64,000 bases of DNA from Amaranthus tricolor (taxonomy: Eukaryota > Streptophyta > Magnoliopsida > Caryophyllales > Amaranthaceae). A program made the position numbers and the translations under genes. Below are positions 1-11,600 of this stretch, piece by piece. The stretch is from positions 10,555,363-10,619,362 of the forward strand of contig NC_080058.1 in NCBI RefSeq assembly GCF_026212465.1. Direction: 5' to 3'. How positions within the stretch are numbered: the first letter of the stretch is position 1; each line of letters begins with the position of its first letter. The notes below the pieces were generated by a model. That model ran no database searches. It saw only the letters and a list, made by a program, of their open reading frames with translations, and had not been told where the DNA came from.

Positions 1-210
1 CACAATAATAAATCTTTTCAACTAAACACATAATAATTTCATGATCAACCTACTTGCCAAAAAACAAAATCACCGCTTTTTTTTAATCTTATTCACATAT
101 TTCTTTTTTTATTTTATCTACACAAATTAATTATTTTTATTACCGAATATCTAAATTATTTTAAAAACGTTTTACTTTACTCAATAAGGATCATGAATTT
201 ATTATTTTGT

Positions 211-874
211 TATGGTGGACATCATCCTTTTAAATTTAAAAACTATATTGTAGAAGTATTTTCTACAAGTACGTTTTATTTATTTTAGGAAGATAACGTG
301 TATTTGAGATACAGAAAGAAGCAATTAAAATAACAAGGTTTGTATTTCTATCATATATATTCTTCTGAATTTCATTTTCGATAAATTTAGAATAGGTTGA
401 AGGTCTAGTCACATATGCAATCATAATCAGTTATATAATTTTATTTATATGACAATGTTTTGCTCTTGTTTCAACAGTATTACAAAACGTATATCACAAG
501 CTTGTGAAGATTCTTTTATAAATTGTGATTTCACTCTGGTGAAACTACTTTGTGAGGAAAGTAAACAGGCATGGAAAATTGTACGTAGCCTTAATGTAGA
601 AGATGCGGAAAACATTTTTAAAGTAAAAAACCAAAACAATGGAATACTGAAGATCGATTTGCATGATTTTCATCGATCGGAAGCAATTGAAGCAACAAAG
701 CAACGTCTCAAATGATTGAGACCAATTCAGAAATATGGCTTAATTCATCTGATGGTTCCGACCTAGTAAAACCAATTTGTTTTGAGATCATTATAGGTAT
801 ATATTTATTTTCATTTTTGATTTAAATATAAATGTCATTCTTTTCCAATATTTAAGCAAATGAAAAAAAAAATA

Positions 875-935
<61 letters not shown>

Positions 936-1208
936 TATAACTGTATTATAAAGTACTATTTGCATTTGGGAACTAATTTTTATAACTTTTTATTGGTAGG
1001 CGTAGGAAAATATAGTTGTGGAGAGGCTAAACTTCCTACAGCAGTGACGACCTCCCTTTCTAATAAAGGGTAAAGCCTTTTGACTCATTTCTTTATGTTA
1101 ACTTTTTCATTTTTAGAGTTTAAAGTGTAAACTTAACATTGCAAGTATCGGTTTTATGAAGACAGGCCAGGTGTAATTATGGTTTGTCCTAAGTTCAAAA
1201 CCATTTGA
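211..1208 (+). pseudogene. Smr-domain gene copy A (decayed)
   Basis: Exon-like blocks with recognisable splice sites are: about 211-337 (upstream exon ending AAG|gtttgt), 478-796, 1000-1069 and 1146-1208. Together they resemble the C-terminal part of plant DUF1771/Smr-domain proteins: an IDLH box, a V-I-x-G turn, a VGKxSxG box, and a final RPGVIMV-type tail. It is broken. IDLHGLH has become IDLHDFH, a small deletion after QRLK shifts the frame, the HSRG core has become YSCG, and the last acceptor reads caag instead of gcag. Smr domains are nuclease-like or nucleic-acid-binding modules; this copy is very unlikely to make a working one. It is mirrored in the right arm. Confidence 0.75.
876..935. 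repeat. (TAA)n microsatellite
   Basis: About 20 TAA units lie inside the intron between the second and third Smr copy A exons. The mirrored right-arm copy is at 56146-56192. Confidence 0.95.
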
Positions 1209-1549
1209 TATTAATGTTGCCCGAAGTTGGAGATTATTCTGATATTATAGCTTAGGAGTTTAATTATTTTCTTAATTATTTTCTTAATGCATTTGTGTTA
1301 TGTAAACATTATATATTAAGTTGTAAATTGTTTTCATTGATAATAAGTTTCGTGAAATATTTTTTTTTTACCACTTTTACTCATTCTTCATATTTTCACC
1401 TCATTTGTACTTACTGTCATTTTTTTTGGGACAAAAGAAATAGTCAAGTTAGTATTAGCGTCAACGTAAGGTATATGGAATCAAAAAAAATCATTGTTTT
1501 ATCAAACACTAATGAAAATTTTGTCAATCAATTTAACAAGTGATATCAA

Positions 1550-1699
1550 GATATCAACAATATATTCAACTCTACAATTTGTGGTACTTAAAATTTAGTT
1601 GAAGAAATAAGACTTATAAAGTTGATTTCCACAGCGTAATTCCATCAATATGAACGAACACTTATCAATAACCAATATCATACATGCCTTTCTATGACG
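1550..1699 (+). repeat. Dispersed repeat X, copy 1 (Smr 3' flank)
   Basis: This roughly 150-bp block starts GATATCAAC and ends CTTTCTATGAC. It recurs almost identically at 6594-6728, in diverged form at 32348-32500, and in degenerate antisense form near 61670-61760. Copy 2 begins exactly at the inner breakpoint of the left inverted-repeat arm. It has no coding potential that I recognise. Confidence 0.8.
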
Positions 1700-1787
1700 T
1701 GTGTTTATAATAATTATACACTTATCAATAATCAATTTAACGTTTATAATTGACGTGTGTTTATATAAATACAGACAAAACGCAAAT

Positions 1788-2050
1788 TCTTGTGAGAGAC
1801 GGTCTATTTGAGAGATCATCTCTAATCGAACCGTCCATTGTATATTTTCTTAAATATTGTAAGTAGGCATTAAGAATGATGTAAGTAGACATTGAGGATA
1901 TTGAAAGTAGGCATTAAGGATACGTAAGTAAGCGTTAAGGATAATGTAAATAGGCATTAAATATACAGTAAGTAAGCATTAATCTTTAATGAGCTGAGTT
2001 TAAGATACGCCTCTTAATTAGACTGTCTCTCGAGAGATTAGCAGAAGATA
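1788..2050. repeat. Minisatellite inside a MITE-like block
   Basis: From about 1857 to 1985 a unit of roughly 22-25 bp, consensus GTAAGTAGGCATTAAGGATA, is repeated about six times with small changes. It is flanked by imperfectly inverted GAGAGACGGTCT / AGACTGTCTCTC motifs at 1795 and 2021. That suggests a MITE-like element with an expanded core. It is mirrored in the right arm (about 55040-55300). Confidence 0.6.
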
Positions 2051-2381
2051 AAACAGCCATTCAAAACAACTAGCCCAAGAAATCTCACATGAACCAAAAA
2101 AAATCAGAACTGAAAACAAATGCCAGCCGAAAATTTTGGGCCACGACCAGGCGGAGCTAATTGTTGTATGAAAAGAAAAATAATTAAACTAATACATCTA
2201 CTATCACACTTCCTTAATATTAGGATTTTAGTTTTAGATATTAGTATAAATATATATAATATGGTAGCTTGGTATGATAGAAAAATCAAAATAGAGGAAA
2301 TAAATAAAAATTCTTTTTATAAATTTGAATATTTACTTTAAAAACGTTTGACTTTTCCAATAAGAATAATGAGTATAATAT

Positions 2382-2468
2382 TTTGTGGGGGACAATATCT
2401 TTATTTTTTTTGAAAACTATATTGTAGAAGTATTTTACCTTATTTATTTTACGAATATAATGCTGTAA
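2382..2468 (+). pseudogene. Smr-gene upstream-exon fragment
   Basis: This is a solitary copy of the exon block seen at 211-337, 2811-2925, 3240-3310, 12628-12690 and 63620-63740. It shares the GAAAACTATATTGTAGAAGT core but loses the downstream reading frame. It is one of several tandemly scattered exon fragments in the arm. Confidence 0.5.
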
Positions 2469-2614
2469 TCAATTTCTTTAATAGACCCGATTTTTCTCGA
2501 AAAAGATAACCTTTTATATCGTAGATTTCCCGGATATTAATATTTCCGACTTTTTCTTCAAAGTAACAACCAAAAACTATTTTTAGTCTTCGTTTCAGTT
2601 AACAAAATCTACTA

Positions 2615-2618
<4 letters not shown>

Positions 2619-2701
<83 letters not shown>
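2619..2701. repeat. (AT)n microsatellite
   Basis: A pure TA/AT run of about 83 bp. The right-arm counterpart at about 54385-54462 is a few units shorter, so the two arms are separate sequences. Confidence 0.95.
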
Positions 2702-2704
<3 letters not shown>

Positions 2705-2810
2705 AGTATCCACTTTATATTTTTAGTTAACAAAATCAAAAGTAGAGGAAATAAATAGAAATTCTCTCCATAAATTTGAATATTTTCTATAGAAACGTTT
2801 GACTTTTCCG

Positions 2811-3490
2811 TTGTGGTGGACAATATTTTTCATTTTTGAAAACTATATTGTAGAAGTATTTCCACCTTATTCATTTTACGAAAATAACGTGTGAGATACA
2901 GAAAAGAAGCAATTGAAATGATAAGGTTTGTATTTCTTATATATATTTTTCTACTAAAGCAATTGAAATTGTATTAAAGACAATTTAGATGCCAAAATAA
3001 TAAGTGTCAGAAAATTTCAATTAAAATAAAGCTGTTGTTAGGGGTTTTAAATAAGTTTGTCACACTTCCTTAATATTAGGATTTTAGTTATAGATACTAG
3101 TATAAATACATGTAATATGGTAGTTTTGTAAGATAGAAAAATTAGAAGTATAAAAAATAAATAAAATTTCTCTTTATAAATTTAAATCTTTTCTTTAGAA
3201 ACGTTTGACTTTTCCAATAAGAATCATGAGTATATAATCTTTTTTGTGGACAAACAATATTATAGAAGTATTTCCACCCATCTTACGAATATGACGTGTA
3301 TTTGAGATTAAAAAAAAAAACATTAGGCATGGAAAATTGTACGTAACCTCAATGTAGAAGCTGCGGAAAACATTTTTAAAATAAAAAATCAGAATAATGG
3401 AATGCTAAAAGATCGATTTGCATGATCTCCATCGACATGAAGCAATTGAAGCAACAAAGCAACGTCTCAAAATAATTGAGACCAACTCGG
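2811..3490 (+). pseudogene. Smr-domain gene copy B (decayed)
   Basis: It contains two upstream-exon fragments (2811-2925, donor-like AAG|gtttgt; 3240-3310) and a truncated Smr exon (about 3333-3490). That exon matches copy A from the AWKIV box through the QRLK box. An extra A before the IDLH-equivalent codons shifts the frame, and the VGKHSRG exon is absent. The fragment runs directly from upstream-exon sequence into Smr-exon sequence at about 3310-3335, so the intervening intron is missing. It is mirrored at about 53600-54280. Confidence 0.6.
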
Positions 3491-3521
3491 CTTGATTCAT
3501 CTGATGGTTCTAACCTAATAA

Positions 3522-3524
<3 letters not shown>

Positions 3525-3566
<42 letters not shown>
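3525..3566. repeat. (TAA)n microsatellite
   Basis: About 14 AAT/TAA units immediately 3' of Smr copy B. The right-arm counterpart is 53522-53563, and a related longer run lies at 61269-61342. Confidence 0.95.
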
Positions 3567-3567
<1 letters not shown>

Positions 3568-3841
3568 TCTTGATATGTTTGAGATTTGATTCAAAATTGA
3601 AATAGCTACCATGATTTAGGATCATATTGACCCGTGTAATAGAATAAAATTTTTTTTACCTTGTTTAGTTTTATAAATATAGCAATTAACCATTTTGATT
3701 GTTCCATGTGGAAAATCTTGGTAAATAAATCTTTTTAATTAATTGTATGATATTTTAGTTCAATAAATATAGCAATTAAACAATTAGAATTTTCCATGTG
3801 GCAAAAATTTGTAAGAATGCATGATGGAATTTCCAACCTTA

Positions 3842-6594
3842 CACTACAAATAAGTATTGAAATAGCGACGGGAAGGTATGATCGTCAATGGCGATGGATT
3901 AGCTACGAAAAAATCATCTCCTTTTATTTTTTAAAAGTTGGCTACGGCCGGGCGTCGGCTTTCAGTGGTCGCCAGAAAGAAAAGTCAAATCGCGACGGGA
4001 AGCGTGGTCGCCATATCGACGCTATACTTACTAACAGCTATTTTTTGATTTTATTTACACTGGGCGACGGTTTTTTCATAGCCCTTTCGTTGCCACCCCT
4101 AGGATTTTTTTTATTTTCGTAGCCCTGACAGAAAAGTTTAATCTTTCGTGAAGTTGGCGACAGGCTTGGTTGGTAGCCCCTTGGTCGCCAAAACTAGTAC
4201 TTTTTTTTTGTTTTTATTTTAATCTTTGGCGACGGTTGTTTGGTAGCCAGCTCGTCGCCCTTCTTCGTCCGTATTTTTCAAATTTGAATTTGAAAATGGC
4301 GAGGGGTTTGTAATCGTCATCTTGTTGCCATGTTTTGTATGAATAATCCAGACGTATAATTGTTATGCATTGTATATTTCGGAAACCAAAGCATTAAGAA
4401 AGGTTAGTGATTTACTTATTCTATTATGTAGCTTGTTTTTAATGTTTACATGAGTTGTTTTATTTATTTTTATTATTTATATTTAATTTTTTTTGTCATT
4501 AATTTGATTTAATTTAATTTTTAATTAGTATATATTTTATTTTCTTTGTTATTTACATGAGTTTTTTATATTTTTTTATTATTTTATTTTTATTGTCATT
4601 AATTTGCTTTATTAATTCATATTAGAATAATTATATTATTATCATATATTTTTATTCTCATGATTTGTTTTTATATACTTTTATTGTCATTAACTTACTT
4701 TACTAATCAATTGAATAATTATATTATTATATTATATATAGTTGTTAAAAATGAATGTTAGGCAAGAAAGACATTGAATGTACAACCGACGAAAAAATGG
4801 AAAGTTTAGTTTGAGATTTATGAGAGGGTTGGAAGAGTTTTCAGATTTTGCTCGTACAAATAGCATGAGTTTTGAGATTAGATGTCTTTGTAAAAAGTAT
4901 AAAAATTGTTGTTATAAGGACCAGATGAAATAAGAGAACATCTAATGAGAAGGGGGTTTGTTGAAAATTACTATGAGTGGCAATATCATCAAAATACACA
5001 GATAGGAACACAATCTGATGTTGTAGTATTAATGGGAGAGCAATCGTCAAACAATCCAAATCCATACTCACAGATGGTGCATGATGCAGTAGCTAGTGTA
5101 TTTCCAGACACATACCATCAGTTTCTTCCCTCGCGGTATAATGTAGTATCGGTAGATAATGAACCACCGGTACACGTTGACGAATATCCAAACCCTTAGT
5201 GTCGACAGTTCTTTAAAATGTTAAAATTTGTAAATAGTCCTTTATTTGAAGGTTGTAAAAATCACACCAAGATGTCTATTATTGGTCGACTTACAAACCT
5301 GAAGACAGACCATCGCCTCACTGAGAGGTGTTACGACGATATTTGTGCTACTGTGAACGAAGTGTTACCAGAAGAGAATACGATGGTAAACAACTTCTAT
5401 GAAACCAAAAAACAAATAGCTACCTTTGGATTACCCGTTGAGGAGATAGATTGCAGTCGTAAAAGGATGTATGATATATTGGGGGAATAATGTGAATGCA
5501 ACTTGCGGTTATATTTGTGAAACTTCTAGATGGGGAGGAAACAGGTGATAAGGTTTTGCGGAAACAATTTCATTATTTCCCCCTGGGACCCAGATTACAA
5601 AGATTGTATGCTTTAGAGGCAACAACTAGGCATATGAGGTGGCATGCAGAGCATCACATTAAAGATGGAGAGATGATACATCCTTCCGACGTTGAAGCGT
5701 GGTTGACATTTAACGACATACATCCAGATTTTGCAATGGAGACTCGAAACGTGCGGCTTGGTCTGTGTACTGATGGTTTTAACCCCTTTGGAAGTTCTAA
5801 TCAACAGTATTCATCGTGGCCTGTAATTGTCACACCATACAATCTTTCGCCATGGATGTGCATGAAGAAGCCGTATATGTTCTTGACCGTTATTGTCCCT
5901 GGGCCAAGCAATCCAAAGCACAACATTGACTTATATCTTCAACCAAGAAAGGAGAATTTTCAACTGCGAGCAGCTTTAATGTGGACAATCAATGACTTTA
6001 TAGCTTATTCGATGTTGTCTGGGTGGATTACTGCGGGCTGATATGCTTGCCCTTACTGCATGGATGATTTACAAGCCTTCTACTTTACGCATAGCAAGAA
6101 GATGTGTTGGTTTACTGTCATAAAAGGTTTTTAAATCCCTATAGGAGAAATAGAACAAATTTCAGATCGGGCCTTGTTGATAAAAGAGATCCACTTATTA
6201 TTCGGACTGGACATGAATTGCTTGATGAATTTGACCATTTTGGATTTTTGAGAGTCAATGAAGAATATGCACCGGAACATAATAAGGAAGTTAGTAAGTA
6301 CTCTGCTGAATGGAGGAAGAGGAGCATATTCTGGGATTTGTCATATTAGAAAACTAATATGATTCGTCATAAATTGGATGTTATGCACATGGAGAAGAAT
6401 GTTTTTGATAACATTTTCAACACTTTGTTGTGTGTGCCAAGTAAAACAAAGGATCACATCAAGAGAAGACACGATCTGCGTGAACTTGGTATACGTTCAA
6501 AATTGCATCCTATAGGTACTTCTATTCCGAAAGCTTCCTATACATTAAATGAACAACAGATTTGTGCTTTGCTTCGATGGTTGAAAAGTATTAG
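3842..6594 (+). mobile_element. CACTA-1, 5' part (En/Spm superfamily), truncated
   Basis: It begins with CACTACAAATAAG, a CACTA terminal repeat, preceded by TTA. The next 450 bp are dense in direct and inverted GGCGACGG/CCGTCGCC motifs, the usual subterminal transposase-binding repeats. A TNP2-type transposase pseudogene follows from 4751. The element stops abruptly at 6594 without a 3' terminal repeat, at the inner breakpoint of the inverted duplication. It is oriented plus here, minus in the right arm. Confidence 0.9.
4751..6594 (+). pseudogene. TNP2-like CACTA transposase (decayed, truncated)
   Basis: Segments in order: a transposase-associated zinc-finger-like domain (4751-5030; WMYN equivalent now with a TGA for Trp, then a frameshift near 4928), a linker (4945-5490), the TNP2 core (5496-6041; GLCTDGFNPFG and SSWPVIV boxes), and the downstream part (6104-6594; an H-x-L-D-V-M-H-M-E-K-N-V-F block). 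Stops or frameshifts separate all the blocks, so no transposase can be made. TNP2 would cut and join CACTA ends at TAGTG. The gene is truncated by the inverted-repeat breakpoint; the same pseudogene runs on in the right arm. Confidence 0.85.
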
Positions 6595-6728
6595 ATATCA
6601 ACAATATATTCAACTCTACAATTTGTGGTACTTAAAATTTAGTTGAAGAAATAAGACTTATAAAGTTGATTTCCACAGCGTAATTCCATGAATATGATCG
6701 AACAAATATCATACATGCCTTTCTATGA
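6594..6728 (+). repeat. Dispersed repeat X, copy 2, at the breakpoint
   Basis: Nearly identical to 1550-1699 except for a small deletion (copy 1 carries CTTATCAATAACC here) and a few changes. It abuts the truncated CACTA-1 with a 4-bp overlap, AGAT, shared by the CACTA sequence and repeat X. That is the signature of a microhomology-mediated join. Confidence 0.85.
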
Positions 6729-8070
6729 CTTCAATCTCATATTTGATGATAAACCCATAAAAGTGAATTCTTAATGACAACTCCTTTTAGTTCCAACAAA
6801 TAGTTTATTCCGCCCACTTTGTGCTTAGGCTCAAAACATGAAATACATTTTTAAGATACAAACAGTTTATAATCAATTATAAACACTATATAGAATTAGA
6901 ATGAAAAGAAGAGGCCAATTTCCTTCCCACTTAAAAATACAACAATAACCTAGAGAAAATTAGAAATTGCTCGTATGAAAAATGTGTCCAACCTAATCTC
7001 AATGTAAGATGAGTCCATATAAAAGGTCCATTATACTAAAAGTTTTTTATTATAGAGCTATTTAACTTAAATATCATTTTCACAAGAAATGAAAATTTGA
7101 ATGACTCTTTGGTTTATAAATTGGTATAAGAGTATAATATTTCATTGCTCCAATGTCATTAAATGACTCTTACCTAGAGTGGGATTTGAACTGCCAGATT
7201 TATACAATATTACCCTTAGTAGTGATAAAATTTATAAAGAGATAGTTTTCAATTGACCGTTACTGGCAAACATCATGTGATACTTCACACAAATAAGAAG
7301 TACGCATGAAATAATGAGCTATTTTACTACATACTATTATAATCCGAAATTAAAGAATTAGATCTTTAGTCCTATTTAAAATATAACTATTATGAATATA
7401 ACCTAATCCTTCACAAAAAATATTAAAACCCATACAACTATAGTATGAAGTCTAATTTAATTTTTCCAAAATCCCTTAATTATTTTCACCAATTTAATTT
7501 GAACAATAATTCACAACATTTTAATTTTATGAAATCCATGATTTGGACTACTAATAGGTTTTTTAGTTGTCTTCTTACCCTAGCGTCTAGTTGCTTCTTT
7601 CTCGCTTTGTTTTTGGTTTTTTTTTTACCTACTCATCATTTTATATATTGTTTTTTATTTTATTTTATTTTTTATTTTTATTTTTTGTCAGTTTTATCGG
7701 TACTTTTACTCTCTAGATAACATTATCAATCGTCACTCATTTCCTCTTATGCATGGCTATTCATTGATATTATTAGATGGTTTCCTGAGTATGACGATTA
7801 ATAGGAATTAATTTGGTGTTCTTTTTGGAACATATGTATACGTAGTCCACTCCTATTCATTCAATATACACCAAGTTGGAAAATCTACACAAATTGGATT
7901 CAACTAATATTGATTCCATTCACTAAAAGCATAATAATTTCATAATTAGCCAACTATCCCAAATAATAAATCACACAAAATCGTTTGTCTCAAAAATCAA
8001 ACAAAACCAAGAAAATTTGAAATAGATAAGTAAAATTATAAAAAACAATAAATAAAGCATACATTAAATT
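6729..8070. other. AT-rich intergenic stretch, no gene seen
   Basis: I find no coding region with homology, no RNA gene and no complete transposon here. Open frames such as 7445-7720 are low-complexity translations of T-rich DNA and lack any recognisable domain. Confidence 0.6.
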
Positions 8071-8254
8071 ATAACTTATTTCCAAATATAAGCGCCTAAT
8101 TCCCAAATTTGAGGTATGAGTTCTGTTCGCACTTACTAACTGAGAACAAAGGGTTTGATTCAAAAAAACCAAAAAAGTTGTTCGCACTTACTAACTGCGA
8201 ATATAACCGAACCTGAGGTCTGGGCTAAAGGCGCTTATAATTGGAAATTAATTG
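8071..8254. mobile_element. MITE-like foldback element, about 184 bp
   Basis: The ends form imperfect inverted repeats (left ACTTATTTCCAAATATAAGC at 8073, right its complement ending about 8252). Inside, CGCACTTACTAACTG occurs twice. A similar structure lies at 30049-30277. I did not find a convincing target duplication, so the superfamily is open. Confidence 0.5.
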
Positions 8255-8683
8255 AAATATTGTTTAATGTTTGATAATTTTACTTATGTATTTCAAAAAT
8301 TCCAAAACCAACTTACCAAGAGGCGTGAATGTAGCAGAGAGAAGCGTTAAATTACGATTCATTATGCAACTATTTGTCTTTAATTCTGTGTATGTAGAAT
8401 TATTGATTGAAGCTTAATGAGTCGCCCACAAACATTATCTTTTGGCCCCTCTATTAAACTCTCATTATTACGATTCATTATTATTACAACTCCTATTTGA
8501 TAAACATATATAACAATATTACATAACACAAACAATACTCACTCTTTCAATTTCTGATACTTTTCACATTTAGAATATTAATTGACTTATACACATCTAA
8601 TACTTATTATATTTACTAGTACTGTTATTTCATTTTGGATAGCTTTTATTTTTATGTATGGATAATAATCATCACTTTTTTAA

Positions 8684-11600
8684 GAATCTATTCCCATAAT
8701 ATTGCTAAAAAAATTAATTCCCACTTTGTATTATGTGGGAAAGTATTTCCCACAATACCGTCCACGTGGAAATTTGTTTTTTTTTTTTAATTTTTCAGAC
8801 AAAACGCCACTTGAGATGGCGTTTGCCTTAAGCACTAAACCGCCACATGAAGTGGCGGTTTGGTCAAGGCAAACCGCCATCTCATGTGGCGGTTTGGTCC
8901 CTGGTAAACCGCCACTTCTTTTTTATTTTTTTTTTTTCATTTTCCCTAAATAGTGAACAACAACATGCATTAAACTAGTTCAATACCATCTATTCCATAG
9001 TAATCAATTACGAACCAGCTTGATTTGAAAAAATTAATTATAAAAATAATGCGAAGATATATTACAATCATGGAAAGTCATACAAGAAGTTCAAATCATA
9101 TAAGAATATACAAAGTTTGTTAAACTACAACCTCCGGCCCCTTTTGTTTTGCGCATCGGTAGATGATGATGGTGAACTTGTTAACCTCCGCAATGACATT
9201 AAGATCAGGAGCTCGTCGTTGACTAGCACGCTGATATGTGATGATCCTTTGCGAAGGCAATGGATGTGGAGGAGGAGTGGTGATGGAAGCTGGAGGAACG
9301 AATGGCTACATAGTACCGGATGTCGATGGCGATCTGGAAGACCGACCTCAAGTAGATGAACGCTGGCGACCTCTTGTGGACCGAGAACTGGATCCTCCGG
9401 AAGAGCTACCTCGGTGGGCTGAACGCCGTGGAGAAAGAGTGTGGAATGTGTCATCTACCTCGCCAATGACGGGTGGAGTCGGTATGAGGTACTTATAATC
9501 CGCCTGACTCAATGCATCGGTCAACGACGCGTTAATGGAGCTTAGGGTCTGAGAACATAGCCGATACCCCACATCAACTGGCGATGTAGAGGCCCCTTGA
9601 ATCGTGTCATTGCATTGTATGAGGACCGATCGGATGCGCTCAGCCTGTTTGTTATCATTATATTGTTAAAAGAGTCACTTAAAACTATTACTATATGTTA
9701 TGAGTGTTGAAAGAAGACGTACCAGTAACGTAGATGTCGGATGGTAATGTGATCCTGGCTGCGCAAATGGGGTGTTCGTTAGGCATAATATGGAGATACG
9801 CCTGTACCAACTCATGTAAATAGCAGAGCTATGACCTATGAAGTTATCTCCTCGAACCAATCTAGATGCTCGGTCATTCCACGCATCTGCATGCGATCTA
9901 TGTCGTACGAGGTAGTTCTTGTCCCCAGTCCTCTGATCGATCGCATGTAGTTGAGGTTGGGTGTCACAAGCTTGCGGAATAACCTGCTCCAAACCGAATT
10001 GACGCATGACACGATCCGGGAGATGTAGCTCAACGATTTCAAAGCAAATAAGTGGACAACGCGATCTTCAAATCTCGTGGCCCGATGTACATATGTGCAG
10101 CAGAGCGTCCATTTTAGCCGCTGTGTAAGGTTGTCATGTCATCTCTAATAGAAATCAATATGCTCAGTAATATATACAATTTATTCATAACTAATACAAA
10201 TAGTAAATGTTAATAACCTGCTTGTCTCGTTGTCGATCAAGTGTGTCTCTATAGTAGACGAGAGTATGTGGGGAGTGGGATCTCGAAAGATATACGCGAA
10301 GCCAGCTACAAACAAATAAACATTGTTTAACATTTTCATGTATCAAAAAATAGTGAAATTGTGAATTTGAATAGTGAATTGAGTGTTGCTATCTTACTGC
10401 TAGAGGACTGCTAAAGGACTCATCCCGCGACGATACTGTGAACCTAACACCGGTTTAAGATCATCTGCGTCATCTTCCTGATCATGTTGCCTATCGGGTC
10501 GAATCGTCAGAATAATGGGCCTCCCTATATGAATATGCTCCCATGACCATATCTGTAATAACATCAAGCAGCCACCAAGGTCCTTGGCACCCTTACGAGA
10601 TGCTCGACATAAGTTACGATACAGATACGCTAGGGTAGCACTTCCCCAACTGCACTCATCTACGCGCTCCAAGTCTTCTAGTAGAGGGACATAGATCAAT
10701 TGCACCGAGTCAATTGTCTAGAAACAAGATGCATCCAAACAGGTACAAGATGTACGCTCGCGCATGTCTATCAACCGTAACATCATCCGCGTCATCCTCT
10801 AGCGCGCTATAATGCTCCCGGAGCCAAGTCAGCTTCAATGACGATCCAACGATGATCTTTGGCTGTGTGGGGTCTTGAGGGTTTTCAGGCCAAACCCCTA
10901 GTAGCTCATGAACTAATGTTGGCCAATGTTCATCTCCATGACCTATCACTGCTTGTCCTTCAATGGGCAGTCTCATTATAACTGCCATATCTTGCAACGT
11001 GATCGTTGCCTTGCCAACTGTGAGGTGGAAGGTATGAGTCTCCGGCCTCCACCTCTCCACCAATGCAGTGATAAGAGCTCGATCAAGCTCGTTCGCATTA
11101 CGCCTACCCAAGTGACTCGTGGAGAAGGTGTTCATTATACCACCACCAATGCCACGTGAATGAGTTGGAGAGGTAAGCTCATCCAAGTGCTCATTAACGT
11201 AATTTGGGTTACTTAACATTTCTGTGAATGTATCATGGCGTGCTCTAGGACCTGATTCTGAAAGTTGCATGCTAGTCATGACTTCCCTTGAATTATCCAA
11301 ATTTGCAACCAATTCAGCATAAACCTCCATTGTCGTTCCAGAGGCTTGTGATGCCGCATAAGCAAGAGCACTTATGCTTTCATCATTCTTAATCGGGACT
11401 AACACATTTTTTCCAGTCACCGGGTATTTCATCTCCATTTTTAACATAAAAGAGTTGCGATCACAACCAATTACATCACAGATTTTGCTATAAAACACCT
11501 CAAAATTAGTATTCTGATAATGGATAAACATCACTGTATTTAATCCTCCATTATACACAACATCAGATCCAGTACAACTTACTTCCTTACCCCAATACAC

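Larger units (their letters stand above)
1..6594. repeat. Left arm of 6.6 kb near-identical inverted repeat
   Basis: The reverse complement of this whole stretch recurs at 50495-57065: position x pairs with 57066-x near the outer end and 57089-x near the inner end. The 23-bp offset comes mainly from (AT)n and (TAA)n length. By eye I found only about three substitutions outside the microsatellites, for example near 3567, 3659 and 5868. The outer end runs off the window. The inner end is sharp at 6594-6596: the right arm continues into CACTA transposase sequence, while this arm switches to a copy of the 1550-1699 sequence. The arm holds Smr-gene fragments and the 5' part of CACTA-1. Confidence 0.95.

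Noticed and set aside
7445..7720. 91-codon frame rich in Phe and Leu
   Set aside because: T-rich intergenic DNA, no domain, no splice context or homologue recognised; a chance frame.
9117..9498. Plus-strand and alternative minus-strand frames over the end of the PMD gene
   Set aside because: They are shadows of the Ser/Arg-rich C-terminal exon, whose phase fits the spliced minus-strand gene.
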